Position numbers and translations under genes: made by a program. Source: Hymenobacter psoromatis (GTDB taxonomy: Bacteria > Bacteroidota > Bacteroidia > Cytophagales > Hymenobacteraceae). From it: a stretch of DNA of 64,000 nucleotides. This document shows positions 26,692 to 34,255 of this stretch, piece after piece. Below the pieces are notes generated by a model. That model was given only the letters and a program-made list of their open reading frames with translations. It was not told the origin of the DNA and ran no database searches. Numbering within the stretch: the first letter of the stretch is position 1; each line of letters starts with the position of its first letter. The stretch lies in the NCBI GenBank assembly GCA_001596155.1, contig CP014771.1:3286001-3350000 (forward strand), given 5' to 3'.

Positions 26692-27194
26692 GGTGGATAA
26701 CTCACCTGCATTTCCAGTTACTGAGGCCGGTTTTTACCCTTTATCCACTAGTTATCCACCAGGTTTCCCACAGCCGGCTCATCGGGCCGGCTTTTTTGTG
26801 GATAACCTTGGGGAAAGCCACTGCCGAACGGTGGATAAAATGCGGACAAGTTTTTTTGGTAATGTGGCTCGGCAAGCAGTTCGCCGGCGCTGTGGATAAC
26901 CGTGGATAACTCGGCCCGCCTACGAACACTATTCACACTGCCTACCCCCTGTGGATTGTGGAAACGTGGATAACCCCTGTGAATAGTGGAAAACTCAGTT
27001 AAGTTCTTAATCAACAGGCCAATGATATGCACATTGCCTGTGGAAAGCCGGTGCATAAGCCCGTAGTTGTGCACCTCTTATCCACGCTGTGGACAACTCG
27101 CCAATGTTATCCACTTATCCACTGCCCTGATGGATGGAAATAGAAAAGGGATTTTTAAAAAAGAAATTAATTCACAATTTAAGTTTGTGGAAAA
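26692..27194. other. oriC: candidate chromosomal origin (oriC): DnaA-box cluster plus AT-rich stretch
   Basis: Eleven copies of TTATCCAC on either strand lie in 432 bases: 26692, 26741, 26752, 26797, 26830, 26891, 26901, 26965, 27078, 27107 and 27115 (left ends of the 9-mers). Two of them (26797 and 26891) are the perfect box TTATCCACA on the minus strand. A variant TTGTCCACA lies at 27088 and TTTTCCACA at 27186. The cluster is followed by an AT-rich stretch at about 27135-27185 (AAAGGGATTTTTAAAAAAGA...), a possible unwinding element in this GC-rich genome. A terminator-like hairpin with T7 (26773-26797) sits inside. No gene of quality overlaps. parS, recF and dciA lie 27 kb to the right and mnmG 3 kb to the left. 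Confidence 0.72.
27180..27187 (+). promoter_or_regulatory. TAAGTTTG -7 box
   Basis: TAAGTTTG fits TAnnTTTG and lies 120 bases before the DUF4385 gene, at the right edge of the AT-rich stretch. No -33 element is obvious. Confidence 0.4.
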
Positions 27195-27306
27195 CTTCGG
27201 GCTGGCCGATTCCCTACCCCCCTCGGGCCAGGCCAACCCTGGGCGGCGGCCGGCCGTTGAAAAGTGCCCGCGGCTGCTCGCGGCCCGCTCGCCCCCGCCC
27301 CACCTA

Positions 27307-27801
27307 ATGCCCTTCGATTACGACCTGGATTTTGCCGCCACCGACTTTCGGGCGCACCCCGAGCTATACCGCGTGGGCAAGGGCGAGCAGGGCGTGCTGC
27401 TGGTGCAGCCCTACAAGGGCGAAATTCTGCCTCACTGGCGCTTCAAGGATGCGGCGGCGGCCCGCGAGTCGTCGGCGGCCATCTGGGCGCTCTTCGAGGC
27501 TTATTTGCAGGCCGGGGACTTTGTGGGGGCCGACATGGCGCGCAAGTTTTTGCAGATGGGCTTCACCCGCGCCCGGCGCTACGCCAACCACGCCGGCGGC
27601 AAGAAGTACGCCGGCCCCGTGCCCGCCGACAAAAAAGGCCAGAGCGGTGCCCACGGCCGCGCCGAATTGCCCCGTAATCCCCACCCCGATGTGGATAAAG
27701 TGGAAGCCGCCGCCATTTTCAAAGCCAAGTGGGACGAGGCCAAAGCCCTGCCCGACTACCAGCGCCAGAAAGCCTTATTTGAGGAAAAATATGGAAACTA
27801 A
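27307..27801 (+). CDS. DUF4385 family protein
   Basis: The 164-residue soluble protein carries the well-conserved blocks of DUF4385: DFRAHPELYRVGKGEQGVLLV, PYKGEILPHWRFKD and ADMARKFLQMGFTRARRYANHAGGKKY. The family is widespread in bacteria and has no established function. I chose the ATG at 27307; upstream in-frame sequence runs through the DnaA-box region and has no family match. A perfect DnaA box (complement of TTATCCACA) occurs inside the gene at 27690-27698. Confidence 0.9.
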   Translation: MPFDYDLDFAATDFRAHPELYRVGKGEQGVLLVQPYKGEILPHWRFKDAAAARESSAAIWALFEAYLQAGDFVGADMARKFLQMGFTRARRYANHAGGKKYAGPVPADKKGQSGAHGRAELPRNPHPDVDKVEAAAIFKAKWDEAKALPDYQRQKALFEEKYGN

Positions 27802-27892
27802 AAGACTATGGACTGTAAGTCCATAGGTTTAAGGGCGAATGAAATTCGGCGGTTTCGGCTAAAGCCGACTGAAAGCCAGCTACTAAAGTAGG

Positions 27893-28171
27893 TTATTCCA
27901 GAATGAAATTCTCGTCCCCGTTGGGCTGGTCTTTGTGATGGTTTAAATACGCCTCCAAGATGTCATCCGTGATATTTCCTACGCTCCACGCTCCGTAGCC
28001 AATACCCCAAAAATGCCCGCCCCAATACCGACGCTTGAGTTCGGGAAATTCCTGCAACAGGAGCTTGGCGCTTCGTCCTTTTAGCCGGCGCATGAGGTCA
28101 CTCACACTCAAGAAAGGCGGATACGACACATGTAGATGAATATGGTCTTTGCTCACCACCCCTTTGAGAAT
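27893..28171 (-). pseudogene. tnpA: IS200/IS605 TnpA, C-terminal part
   Basis: The fragment starts within LKGVVSKDHIHLHVSYPP, containing the HUH motif (HLH) that binds the metal, and ends with ITDDILEAYLNHHKDQ, where the catalytic Tyr is expected. It lost its first 53 codons to the ISAs1 insertion. An internal GTG/ATG could start a truncated product, but the enzyme would be incomplete. Confidence 0.88.
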
Positions 28172-29358
28172 CAGGGCAAAAGCACCAAAAGGTAAGTTAG
28201 CGACCTTTGGGGATGGAAGAAGAAGTAGCGGATTTCTTTTGGCAGGTAACGGACTATCGGGTGGAGGGGCGCTGTCTACACGAGCTAAGCGATATTATTT
28301 GGCTGGTGCTATGCGGCTTACTGGCTGATTGCGAAGATTTTGAGCAGATTTATGATTACGCCTGCGACAAACAGGCCGTGCTCGCTCAGTTTCTGAGCTT
28401 GCCCGCCGGCATCCCCTCGTCTTATACGTTGCAGCGCGTGTTCAGCCGCCTGAATCCCGTCGAACTTGAAGCCAGCCTCACCCACTGGGGGCAGGACATT
28501 ATGCGGGTCCTGGCTGGGCAGCAGCTGGCCATCGATGGCAAGCAGGTGCGCGGCACCTGCCTGCCCGGCCAGCGCCAGGCCAGCGTGCAGCTGGTCAGCG
28601 TCTGGGCGACCGAACAGCGCCTATGCCTGGCCCAGACCCAAGTGGCCAGCAAAGCCAACGAACTCGTGGCCATCCCCCAAGTGCTCGACCTGGTGGAGGT
28701 AGCCGGCAGCGTGGTGAGCATCGATGCCATCGGCTGTCAGCGCGCCATTGCCACGACGCTGGTCGAGCGCCGGGCTGATTATGTGCTGGCCCTCAAGCAG
28801 AACCAGCGGACCCTCTTCGAGCAAGTGCAGGCCCACCTTGCCCCGCTACTGCGGCAGGAGCCGGCCTTTGTGAGCCGCGAAAAAGACCACGGCCGCGGCG
28901 AGGAACGCCGGGTATGGGTGAGCCGGAACCTGAATCTGGTGGAGGAAGCTGCCGAGTGGGCGGGCCTGGCGGCGGTGGTCTGCGTGCAGACCCGGCGCTG
29001 GCAACAGGGGCGGGAGCAGCACAGTACGCGCTACTACCTGAGCTCGCTGGCGCAAGCGAGTGCGGGCGAGTTGGCGGGCTATGTGCGCGGGCACTGGGGC
29101 ATCGAAAACGACCTGCACTGGCACCTGGATGTCACCTTTGCCGAGGATGCCTGCCGGGTGCGCCAGGGCCACGCCCCGCGCAACCTCTCTACCCTACGCA
29201 AGCTGGCTCTCACCCTCTTACGACGTGAGCCAACGAAGATGAGTCTGCCACGCAAGCGCAAGAAAGCGGCTCGCGATGATGACTACCTCCGACAATTGCT
29301 CCGCCAGCTAGCTCCACAGCCCCCAGACGCTAACTAACCGTTTGGTGCTTTTGCCCTG
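28172..29358 (+). mobile_element. ISAs1-family insertion sequence
   Basis: The 1187-bp element has inverted ends that start CAGGGCAAAAGCACCAAA and match over about 31 bases with two differences. It is flanked by a perfect 10-bp duplication CTTTGAGAAT (28162-28171 and 29359-29368). Length, CAGGG ends and 8-10 bp duplication fit ISAs1. The duplication being perfect points to recent insertion. Confidence 0.93.
28213..29337 (+). CDS. ISAs1-family transposase
   Basis: The 374-residue protein has the family's N-terminal segment (HELSDIIWLVLCGLLADCEDFEQI) and a DDE domain with AIDGKQVRG (first Asp), VSIDAIGCQ (second Asp) and GHWGIENDLHWHLDVTF (Glu). The frame is open from end to end, so the enzyme may be active. 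ATG at 28213 is preferred to the TTG at 28207. Confidence 0.94.
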   Translation: MEEEVADFFWQVTDYRVEGRCLHELSDIIWLVLCGLLADCEDFEQIYDYACDKQAVLAQFLSLPAGIPSSYTLQRVFSRLNPVELEASLTHWGQDIMRVLAGQQLAIDGKQVRGTCLPGQRQASVQLVSVWATEQRLCLAQTQVASKANELVAIPQVLDLVEVAGSVVSIDAIGCQRAIATTLVERRADYVLALKQNQRTLFEQVQAHLAPLLRQEPAFVSREKDHGRGEERRVWVSRNLNLVEEAAEWAGLAAVVCVQTRRWQQGREQHSTRYYLSSLAQASAGELAGYVRGHWGIENDLHWHLDVTFAEDACRVRQGHAPRNLSTLRKLALTLLRREPTKMSLPRKRKKAARDDDYLRQLLRQLAPQPPDAN

Positions 29359-29368
29359 CTTTGAGAAT

Positions 29369-29518
29369 CTGCACATCCAACGTATTACAGGTTTGCCGCA
29401 ACAAGTCCCGACAACGCAGTTGCACCTCCCCCACCAAGACTTTGTAGCGGTACTTCGTGCTCCAGACCAAATGCACATCTAGCTTATGAACCGAGTGACT
29501 ACCTGTGCGCTGCTTCAT
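29369..29518 (-). pseudogene. tnpA: IS200/IS605 TnpA, N-terminal part
   Basis: The fragment begins MKQRTGSHSVHKLDVHLVWS, the standard N-terminus of IS200 transposases, and runs to VQILK where the 10-bp duplication of the ISAs1 element interrupts it. Beyond the junction the frame runs into the foreign element and stops soon. Joining to the piece at 27893-28171 gives about 141 residues, normal for TnpA. Confidence 0.88.
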
Positions 29519-29612
29519 GCCGCAAAGCTACCCAACTGCCAAAAGGGAGTAGCAACTAAAGTCTTGCCCTAAAGGGCATAGTTTTAACTAGCGTACCTGA
29601 AAAGTAAAAAAT

Positions 29613-29713
29613 CCGTCTGTCATTGCGAGCGCAGCGCGGCAATCGCACCAGAACGAAATCGTTCGGGTGTCGTTTTGGTGCGATTGCCGCGCTGCGCTCG
29701 CAATGACAGACGG
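29613..29713. repeat. perfect 38-bp-arm palindrome (REP-like)
   Basis: CCGTCTGTCATTGCGAGCGC (start of the left arm) and 18 more bases are matched exactly by the right arm at 29676-29713, with a 25-base loop. The word ATTGCGAGCGCAGCGCGGCAATC is a frequent repeat type in Bacteroidota spacers. Confidence 0.88.
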
Positions 29714-29725
29714 GTGTGGCCCGGC

Positions 29726-29733
29726 TACCTTTG
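29726..29733 (+). promoter_or_regulatory. TACCTTTG -7 box
   Basis: TACCTTTG matches TAnnTTTG and lies 27 bases before the ATG of the next gene, directly behind the REP-like palindrome. Confidence 0.6.
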
Positions 29734-29759
29734 CACCAACTTTAAACTCCCTATCCCCC

Positions 29760-30251
29760 ATGAGCACCCCGACGACGACCCCCAGCAGCATCGAGGAAAA
29801 CGAAATTATCCTGGGCACCGGCATGGGCCCGCTGCGCTTCGGCACCACGATGGACGAGGTGCGCACCCTGGTGGGTGAGCCCGAGGAAATCGACGAGTCG
29901 GAAGACGAGGACGAGTTTGAGCACCAGGCCTGGAACTACTACGAGGACGACCACCTGCTTTCGCTCTACTTCGACCGCGAAGATGACTTCCGTCTCAGCT
30001 GCATCGAAACCGATAACCCCGGACTGCGTCTCTTCGGCGAGGTTATTTACGGCCAGCCGCTGGATAAAATAAAGGACCTGATGAAGCGCCACCACCAGGC
30101 CGCCCCCGAAGTGGAAACGATGGAAGGCGGCGAGGTACGCCTCTCCTACGAGAAGTCGATGATTGACATGTACTTCGAAGAAGGTTTGCTGCAATTCGTG
30201 AACTTCGGCGTCTTCATCAACGACGACCTGGAGGTGCAGTGGCCCAAGTAG
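29760..30251 (+). CDS. hypothetical acidic protein
   Basis: The 163-residue protein is strongly acidic (EEIDESEDEDEFEHQ in the middle) and lacks a signal peptide or membrane segment. The segment GMGPLRFGTTMDEVRTLVGEP resembles the turn seen in small immunity-like or SmpA/OmlA-type folds, but I cannot place it in a family. The promoter box at 29726 supports expression. It ends shortly before the second DnaA-box group. Confidence 0.65.
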   Translation: MSTPTTTPSSIEENEIILGTGMGPLRFGTTMDEVRTLVGEPEEIDESEDEDEFEHQAWNYYEDDHLLSLYFDREDDFRLSCIETDNPGLRLFGEVIYGQPLDKIKDLMKRHHQAAPEVETMEGGEVRLSYEKSMIDMYFEEGLLQFVNFGVFINDDLEVQWPK

Positions 30252-30284
30252 GCCGTCTTGGCATTAGCCTGAAAGTTCCCCGGA

Positions 30285-30347
30285 TTATCCACGAGGGTCA
30301 AAAGTTATCCACAAAAAGGCCGTTTTTGGCTGTGGATAAGTGGATAA
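30285..30347. other. second DnaA-box group
   Basis: Four boxes lie within 63 bases: TTATCCACG (30285), TTATCCACA (30305, perfect), TTATCCACA on the minus strand (30331, perfect) and TTATCCACT on the minus strand (30339). The spacing suggests a DnaA-binding site, either the second half of a split origin or a DnaA-titration/regulation site. Confidence 0.7.
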
Positions 30348-30407
30348 CTCGGTGAAGCAGGGATTATTCACCCGTTATCACCGCTTCACCTGGCCAAGGA
30401 GCCTAGC

Positions 30408-30439
30408 AAAAAAGCCAACCCTAACCGGGTTGGCTTTTT
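30408..30439. terminator. bidirectional hairpin terminator
   Basis: AAAAAAGCCAACCC and GGGTTGGCTTTTT pair around a 5-base loop with A/T runs on both sides, placed between the acidic-protein gene and the convergent phosphate-transporter gene. Confidence 0.85.
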
Positions 30440-30474
30440 CGTGTCTGCTTATGGCTGGGGGAGGGGGGTAGGGG

Positions 30475-31878
30475 CTACCCCGCGAACGAGCGGAACAGCA
30501 GAAACAACAGCCCCGAGAGCACCATCGTGACGGGCAGCGTGAGCACCCAGGCCAGGGCAATGCTGCGCACCATTTCGGGGTTGATGTTCTTGACGCCGCG
30601 GCTGGCCACCATGCTGCCCGCGATGGACGAGGTGAGCACGTGCGTGGTGGAAGTGGGCAGGCCCGACTGCGTGCTAAGGCCAATCATGGCGGCCGCCACC
30701 AGCTCCGAGCTGGCGCCTTGGGCGTAGGTGAGGTGCTCCTTGCCGATGCGCTCGCCAATGGTTTTCACGATGCGCTGCCAGCCGATGGTGGTGCCGGCAG
30801 CCAGCGACAGCGACACCATGAGCAGCACCTGCCAGGGCGCGTAGTCGGTGAAGGTTTTCATCTCCTCGATGGCCTTGTTGTAGGCTTCGCGGTCGGCGGT
30901 GCTGATGCTTAGCTGGTCGGAGCCGAGCAACTGCTTGCCGCGGTTGGCGAGCAGCAGAATGTCGCGCCGAATCTCGAAGCGGGCCTGTTTGGGCAGGTCC
31001 GATACCTGGTTTTTGCCGGCGAATACGCGGTCGAGGTCGGCGGTTTGGGTGCGCACGGCGGCCAGCATCGCCTGGTCTTTGGCGCTGAGGCTATTGGCAT
31101 CCAAGCGATTAACCACGTACTCGACCTTGGTGAGCGAGGCGCGCAGGTCGAGCGGGTTTTTGTTGACATCGAGGGCAAAGTGAATGGGCACGATGCCGAT
31201 GAGAATCAGCATAATTAGCCCTACCCCCTTCTGGCCGTCATTGGAGCCGTGGAAGAAGCTCACCAGCGTGCAGGTGGTGATGAGCGTGAGGCGGATGAAC
31301 AAGGGCGGCGGCTTGCGCTTGTGGGGCTCCTTGAACAGCGCTTTGCTCGGGAAAAACCGCTTGAGCAAAAACATCATCAGAATGGTGAAGGTGAAGCCCA
31401 GGATGGGGCTCAGCAGCAGCGCCAGGCCGCTTTCGCCGGCCTTGCCCCAGTTCACGGCCGCGCCCTGGCCGCCGGGCAGCAGCGAAAACGCAATCCCTAC
31501 CCCCAGAATGGAGCCGATAAGCGCGTGCGACGACGACGACGGAATGCCGTAGTACCAGGTGCCCACGTTCCAGATGATGGCCGCCACGATGAGCGCGCCC
31601 ACCATCGCAATGCCGTGGTACACGTTCTGGTCCACGAGGCTCTCCACGGGCAGCAAATACACGATGCCCATCGCCACGCCAATGCCGCCCGAAAAGACCC
31701 CGATGAAGTTCCAGAACGCCGACCACACCACCGCCACCCAGGGCCGCAGCGTGTTGGTATAAATAACGGTGGCCACGGCGTTGGCCGTGTCGTGAAAGCC
31801 ATTCACGAATTCAAACGCGCAGGCTGCCAGCAAACAAGCAGCTAGCAGCAGCAACACGTGGGGTTCAAGTCCGAACAT
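30475..31878 (-). CDS. PiT-family inorganic phosphate transporter
   Basis: The roughly 467-residue membrane protein has the two duplicated PiT signatures: FVNGFHDTANAVATVIYTNTL near the N-terminus and FFHGSNDGQKGVGLIML in the middle, plus IPSSSSHALIGSILG and GLPTSTTHVLTSS. About ten membrane segments surround a soluble loop (about 230-330) rich in charged residues. PiT proteins take up phosphate with protons or sodium across the inner membrane. I take the ATG at 31878 rather than the longer in-frame start at 31911, because the protein then starts at the first membrane segment. No PhoU-like partner is next to it. Confidence 0.92.
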   Translation of the reverse strand: MFGLEPHVLLLLAACLLAACAFEFVNGFHDTANAVATVIYTNTLRPWVAVVWSAFWNFIGVFSGGIGVAMGIVYLLPVESLVDQNVYHGIAMVGALIVAAIIWNVGTWYYGIPSSSSHALIGSILGVGIAFSLLPGGQGAAVNWGKAGESGLALLLSPILGFTFTILMMFLLKRFFPSKALFKEPHKRKPPPLFIRLTLITTCTLVSFFHGSNDGQKGVGLIMLILIGIVPIHFALDVNKNPLDLRASLTKVEYVVNRLDANSLSAKDQAMLAAVRTQTADLDRVFAGKNQVSDLPKQARFEIRRDILLLANRGKQLLGSDQLSISTADREAYNKAIEEMKTFTDYAPWQVLLMVSLSLAAGTTIGWQRIVKTIGERIGKEHLTYAQGASSELVAAAMIGLSTQSGLPTSTTHVLTSSIAGSMVASRGVKNINPEMVRSIALAWVLTLPVTMVLSGLLFLLFRSFAG

Positions 31879-32038
31879 AAAGAGGAGCCAGAGTGGGTAG
31901 CCGGCCCGCAAAATTAGCTCCGTGTGAAGCTAGCGGCGTGTTACCGAATCATTACCGCAGATTTACCGGATTTAGCTTCGCTGTCCTTCGGTTCGTGGAT
32001 ACGCCCACTGCGCGGGCTGGCTCGCGTCTTCGCTGTTT

Positions 32039-33034
32039 TTATATCTTGATGCGCACTACTACGTCGGTGGCCCCGCCGAACAAGCCGTAGCCGCCCTGCA
32101 CGTTGGAGCGCAGCGGCGCGGGCTCGGCAAAGGGGTTGTCGTTGGCCTCGCGGTAGCGCTACACCGACTGGTAGAAATCGTAGGTGCTGGCCGGGACGCT
32201 GCTCACCGTGAGTTCGAGGTAGGCCGGTGGGGGCGGGGCGGGCTGGTTGGAGGCATAGCCACCGCCGTAGTACAGCCAGATGGCACTGCTATACAGCAGA
32301 CGCTGGCCCTGGCGGCCCGCGTCGCTCACGGGCATAACGGCGTTGGTGTTACTGGTCGAGGAAAGCGCGAAGCGGTTGAGGTTGATGGTGGGGCCATCCT
32401 TGCTGCGCAGGCTTTCATCCTCAAAAGCATAACCCCAGGGCCGGCCGGCCGCGTCGAGGGTCCTGGCGTAGGCCACGTAGTAATCGGTAGTGGCCGCCGG
32501 GTCGGGAATGGCGAACGATAACTGGCCGTAGTAAGGGGTAGAGAAGAAGTTATTATTGGCGGGTGGGGGCAGCGGCACGTAGCTGACCGCCTCCACGGCC
32601 GGCAGAGAGGGTAGGGTCATAGTCGCTTCCACGGCCTCCACGCCGGGCGCGCTGGCGCGCAGCAAGTACGCTTGGCCCGGCACGCCCACGTAGTTGCGCA
32701 CCGGGATGTAAGAGCCGTAGCGGTCGTAGGTGGGCTGGCGGGCGAAGCGGCTGGTATCGGGCCGAAACTCTTCCACTATCTGCCCGTCGGCATCACGCAG
32801 CTCGATGGTAGCGTCGGTGCGGCCCGCAAAGTTTTTGTTGACCAGAATAGCCTGGCTGGTGCTGGCAAACGCGCTGCGCTCGCTGAAATACTGCTGGTAG
32901 CCGGCCGTGGGCGCCTGGTTGCTGAGCGTGTAGGTGAGCGCCAGGCGCGGCGTGTAGGCCGGCGGCGTCACGGTCACCACGCTTTCGCAGCCGGCCAGGG
33001 CCGCCAGGGCGAGCAGGAGTAAAGCAGTTTTCAT
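32039..33034 (-). pseudogene. DUF4249 lipoprotein with premature stop
   Basis: The frame starts MKTALLLLALAALAGCES, a lipoprotein signal with lipobox, and continues with the DUF4249 pattern (TPRLALTYTLSNQAPTAG...IEEFRPD). DUF4249 proteins are the surface partners of certain TonB-dependent receptors. An in-frame TAG at 32159-32161 stops it after 291 codons; beyond the stop the same frame reads RYREANDNPFAEPAP...GGYGLFGGATDVVVRI, the usual C-terminal block of the family, up to TAA at 32039. The stop codon sits where related proteins have SVQRYREAND, so a single CAG-to-TAG change is likely. Confidence 0.82.
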
Positions 33035-34061
33035 GGGGCGGGTTGGGGCAAAATTATCGTAACCCCGGTAGGCGCTCAGGTAGAGCCAGTCGCGCGGGCT
33101 CACCTTCCAGTTGAGCTTGGCGTTGAGGTCGTAGAAATAATAGCCCAGCGAGCCGGCCTGATTTTCATTCTTGAGCTGCGCCTGAATGAGCGGCCGGGCC
33201 AGCACGTCGATATAAGTGCGCCGGGCCGAGACGATGAACGAGGCCACGTCTTTCTTAATCGGCCCTTCCAGCGTCAAGCGCGAGGCCACCAGGCTAATGG
33301 CACCTTCGCCATGCAGCGCCTGCATGTTGCCCTCCTTCATCGAAATATCGAGCACCGACGACAGCCTACCCCCATACCGCGCCGGAAAGCCGCCCTTTAT
33401 CAGCTCCACGTTGTTCAAAGCATCGGCATTAAACACCGAGAAGAAGCCAAATAAATGCGCCGCGTTATACACCGGCGTGCCATCGAGCAGAATCAGGTTT
33501 TGGTCCGGCGAGCCGCCGCGCACATACAGGCCGCTGCTGCCTTCGCCGCCGCTCTGCACGCCGGGCAGCAGTTGCAGCACCTTCAGCACGTCGGTTTCGC
33601 CCATGAATTTGGGCAGGCTCTTGATTTGGGCGATGGGCACGTTGATGGTGCCCATGCGGGTGCTGCGCGGGCCGCGTTCGTCGGCGGCCTGGCGGTCGCC
33701 CACCACCTCCACGCCGGCCAGCTCGTTGGTGGCGGCAGGCAGCCGGAAGGTATGCTGCGCGCTGCCGGTGGCCGGCGCGGCCCAGCGCCCGCGCTCGTAG
33801 CCCAGGTAGCGCGCCTCTAGCCGCACTGAGTCGAGGCCCGCCGTGGGCACCGTGAGCGAGTAGAAACCGTAAGTATTGGTGGCAGTGCCCAGCCCGGTGC
33901 CGGCCTGCACCACGGCCACGCCAATGAGATTTTCGCCCGTGGCCAGGTCGCGCACGTAGCCGCTAAGCGTGACGTGGGCCGGCGGCGGGGGGGGTAGGGG
34001 CCTGCGCCTGCGCCAGGCGCAGCCCGCCGCTCAGCAGCAGCAAGCAATAGCGTTGTTTCAC
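33035..34061 (-). pseudogene. TonB-dependent receptor remnant (barrel deleted, frameshifted)
   Basis: The frame from 33955 has a carboxypeptidase-like domain (YVRDLATGENLIGVAVV) and a complete plug domain (LPKFMGETDVLKVLQLLPGVQSGGEGSSGLYVRGGSPDQNLILLDG). It breaks off after the first barrel strands (WKVSPRDWLYLSAYRGYDNFAPTRP) and runs in frame straight into the DUF4249 start, so most of the barrel is missing. The signal peptide is encoded further upstream from a GTG at 34061 (KQRYCLLLLSGGLRLAQAQ) but in another frame: a run of eight G at 33987-33994 shifts it; seven would join the frames. Confidence 0.85.
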
Positions 34062-34241
34062 AGTAAAAAATATTAATATTTAAGTATTTATTAATAAAAT
34101 AGGGGTAGAACTTGCTAGTGTGTACTTCTAATGAGCCGCAGCCTACCAAATAGGTTGTGTGTCCTACCCTCTCCATCACCCAGCTAGCCCGCGCAGCGGG
34201 CGTATCTGCGAAATCCGTTTAATTCGTTATAATCTGCGGTC

Positions 34242-34249
34242 TAACTTTG
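34242..34249 (+). promoter_or_regulatory. TAACTTTG -7 box before glyS
   Basis: TAACTTTG fits TAnnTTTG and ends 6 bases before the ATG at 34256, which would give a nearly leaderless glyS transcript. Confidence 0.55.
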
Positions 34250-34255
34250 TTGCTT

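Larger units (their letters stand above)
27803..29590 (-). mobile_element. IS200/IS605-type element, interrupted by an ISAs1-type element
   Basis: An IS200-like tnpA on the minus strand is present in two pieces (29369-29518 and 27893-28171) that join in frame once the ISAs1 element is removed. Hairpins typical of the subterminal ends are seen: CTATGGAC/GTCCATAG (27806-27826) on the right-end side and TGCCCTAAAGGGCA (29565-29578) on the left-end side. Exact ends are not resolved, as IS200 elements have no inverted repeats or target duplication. Confidence 0.75.
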
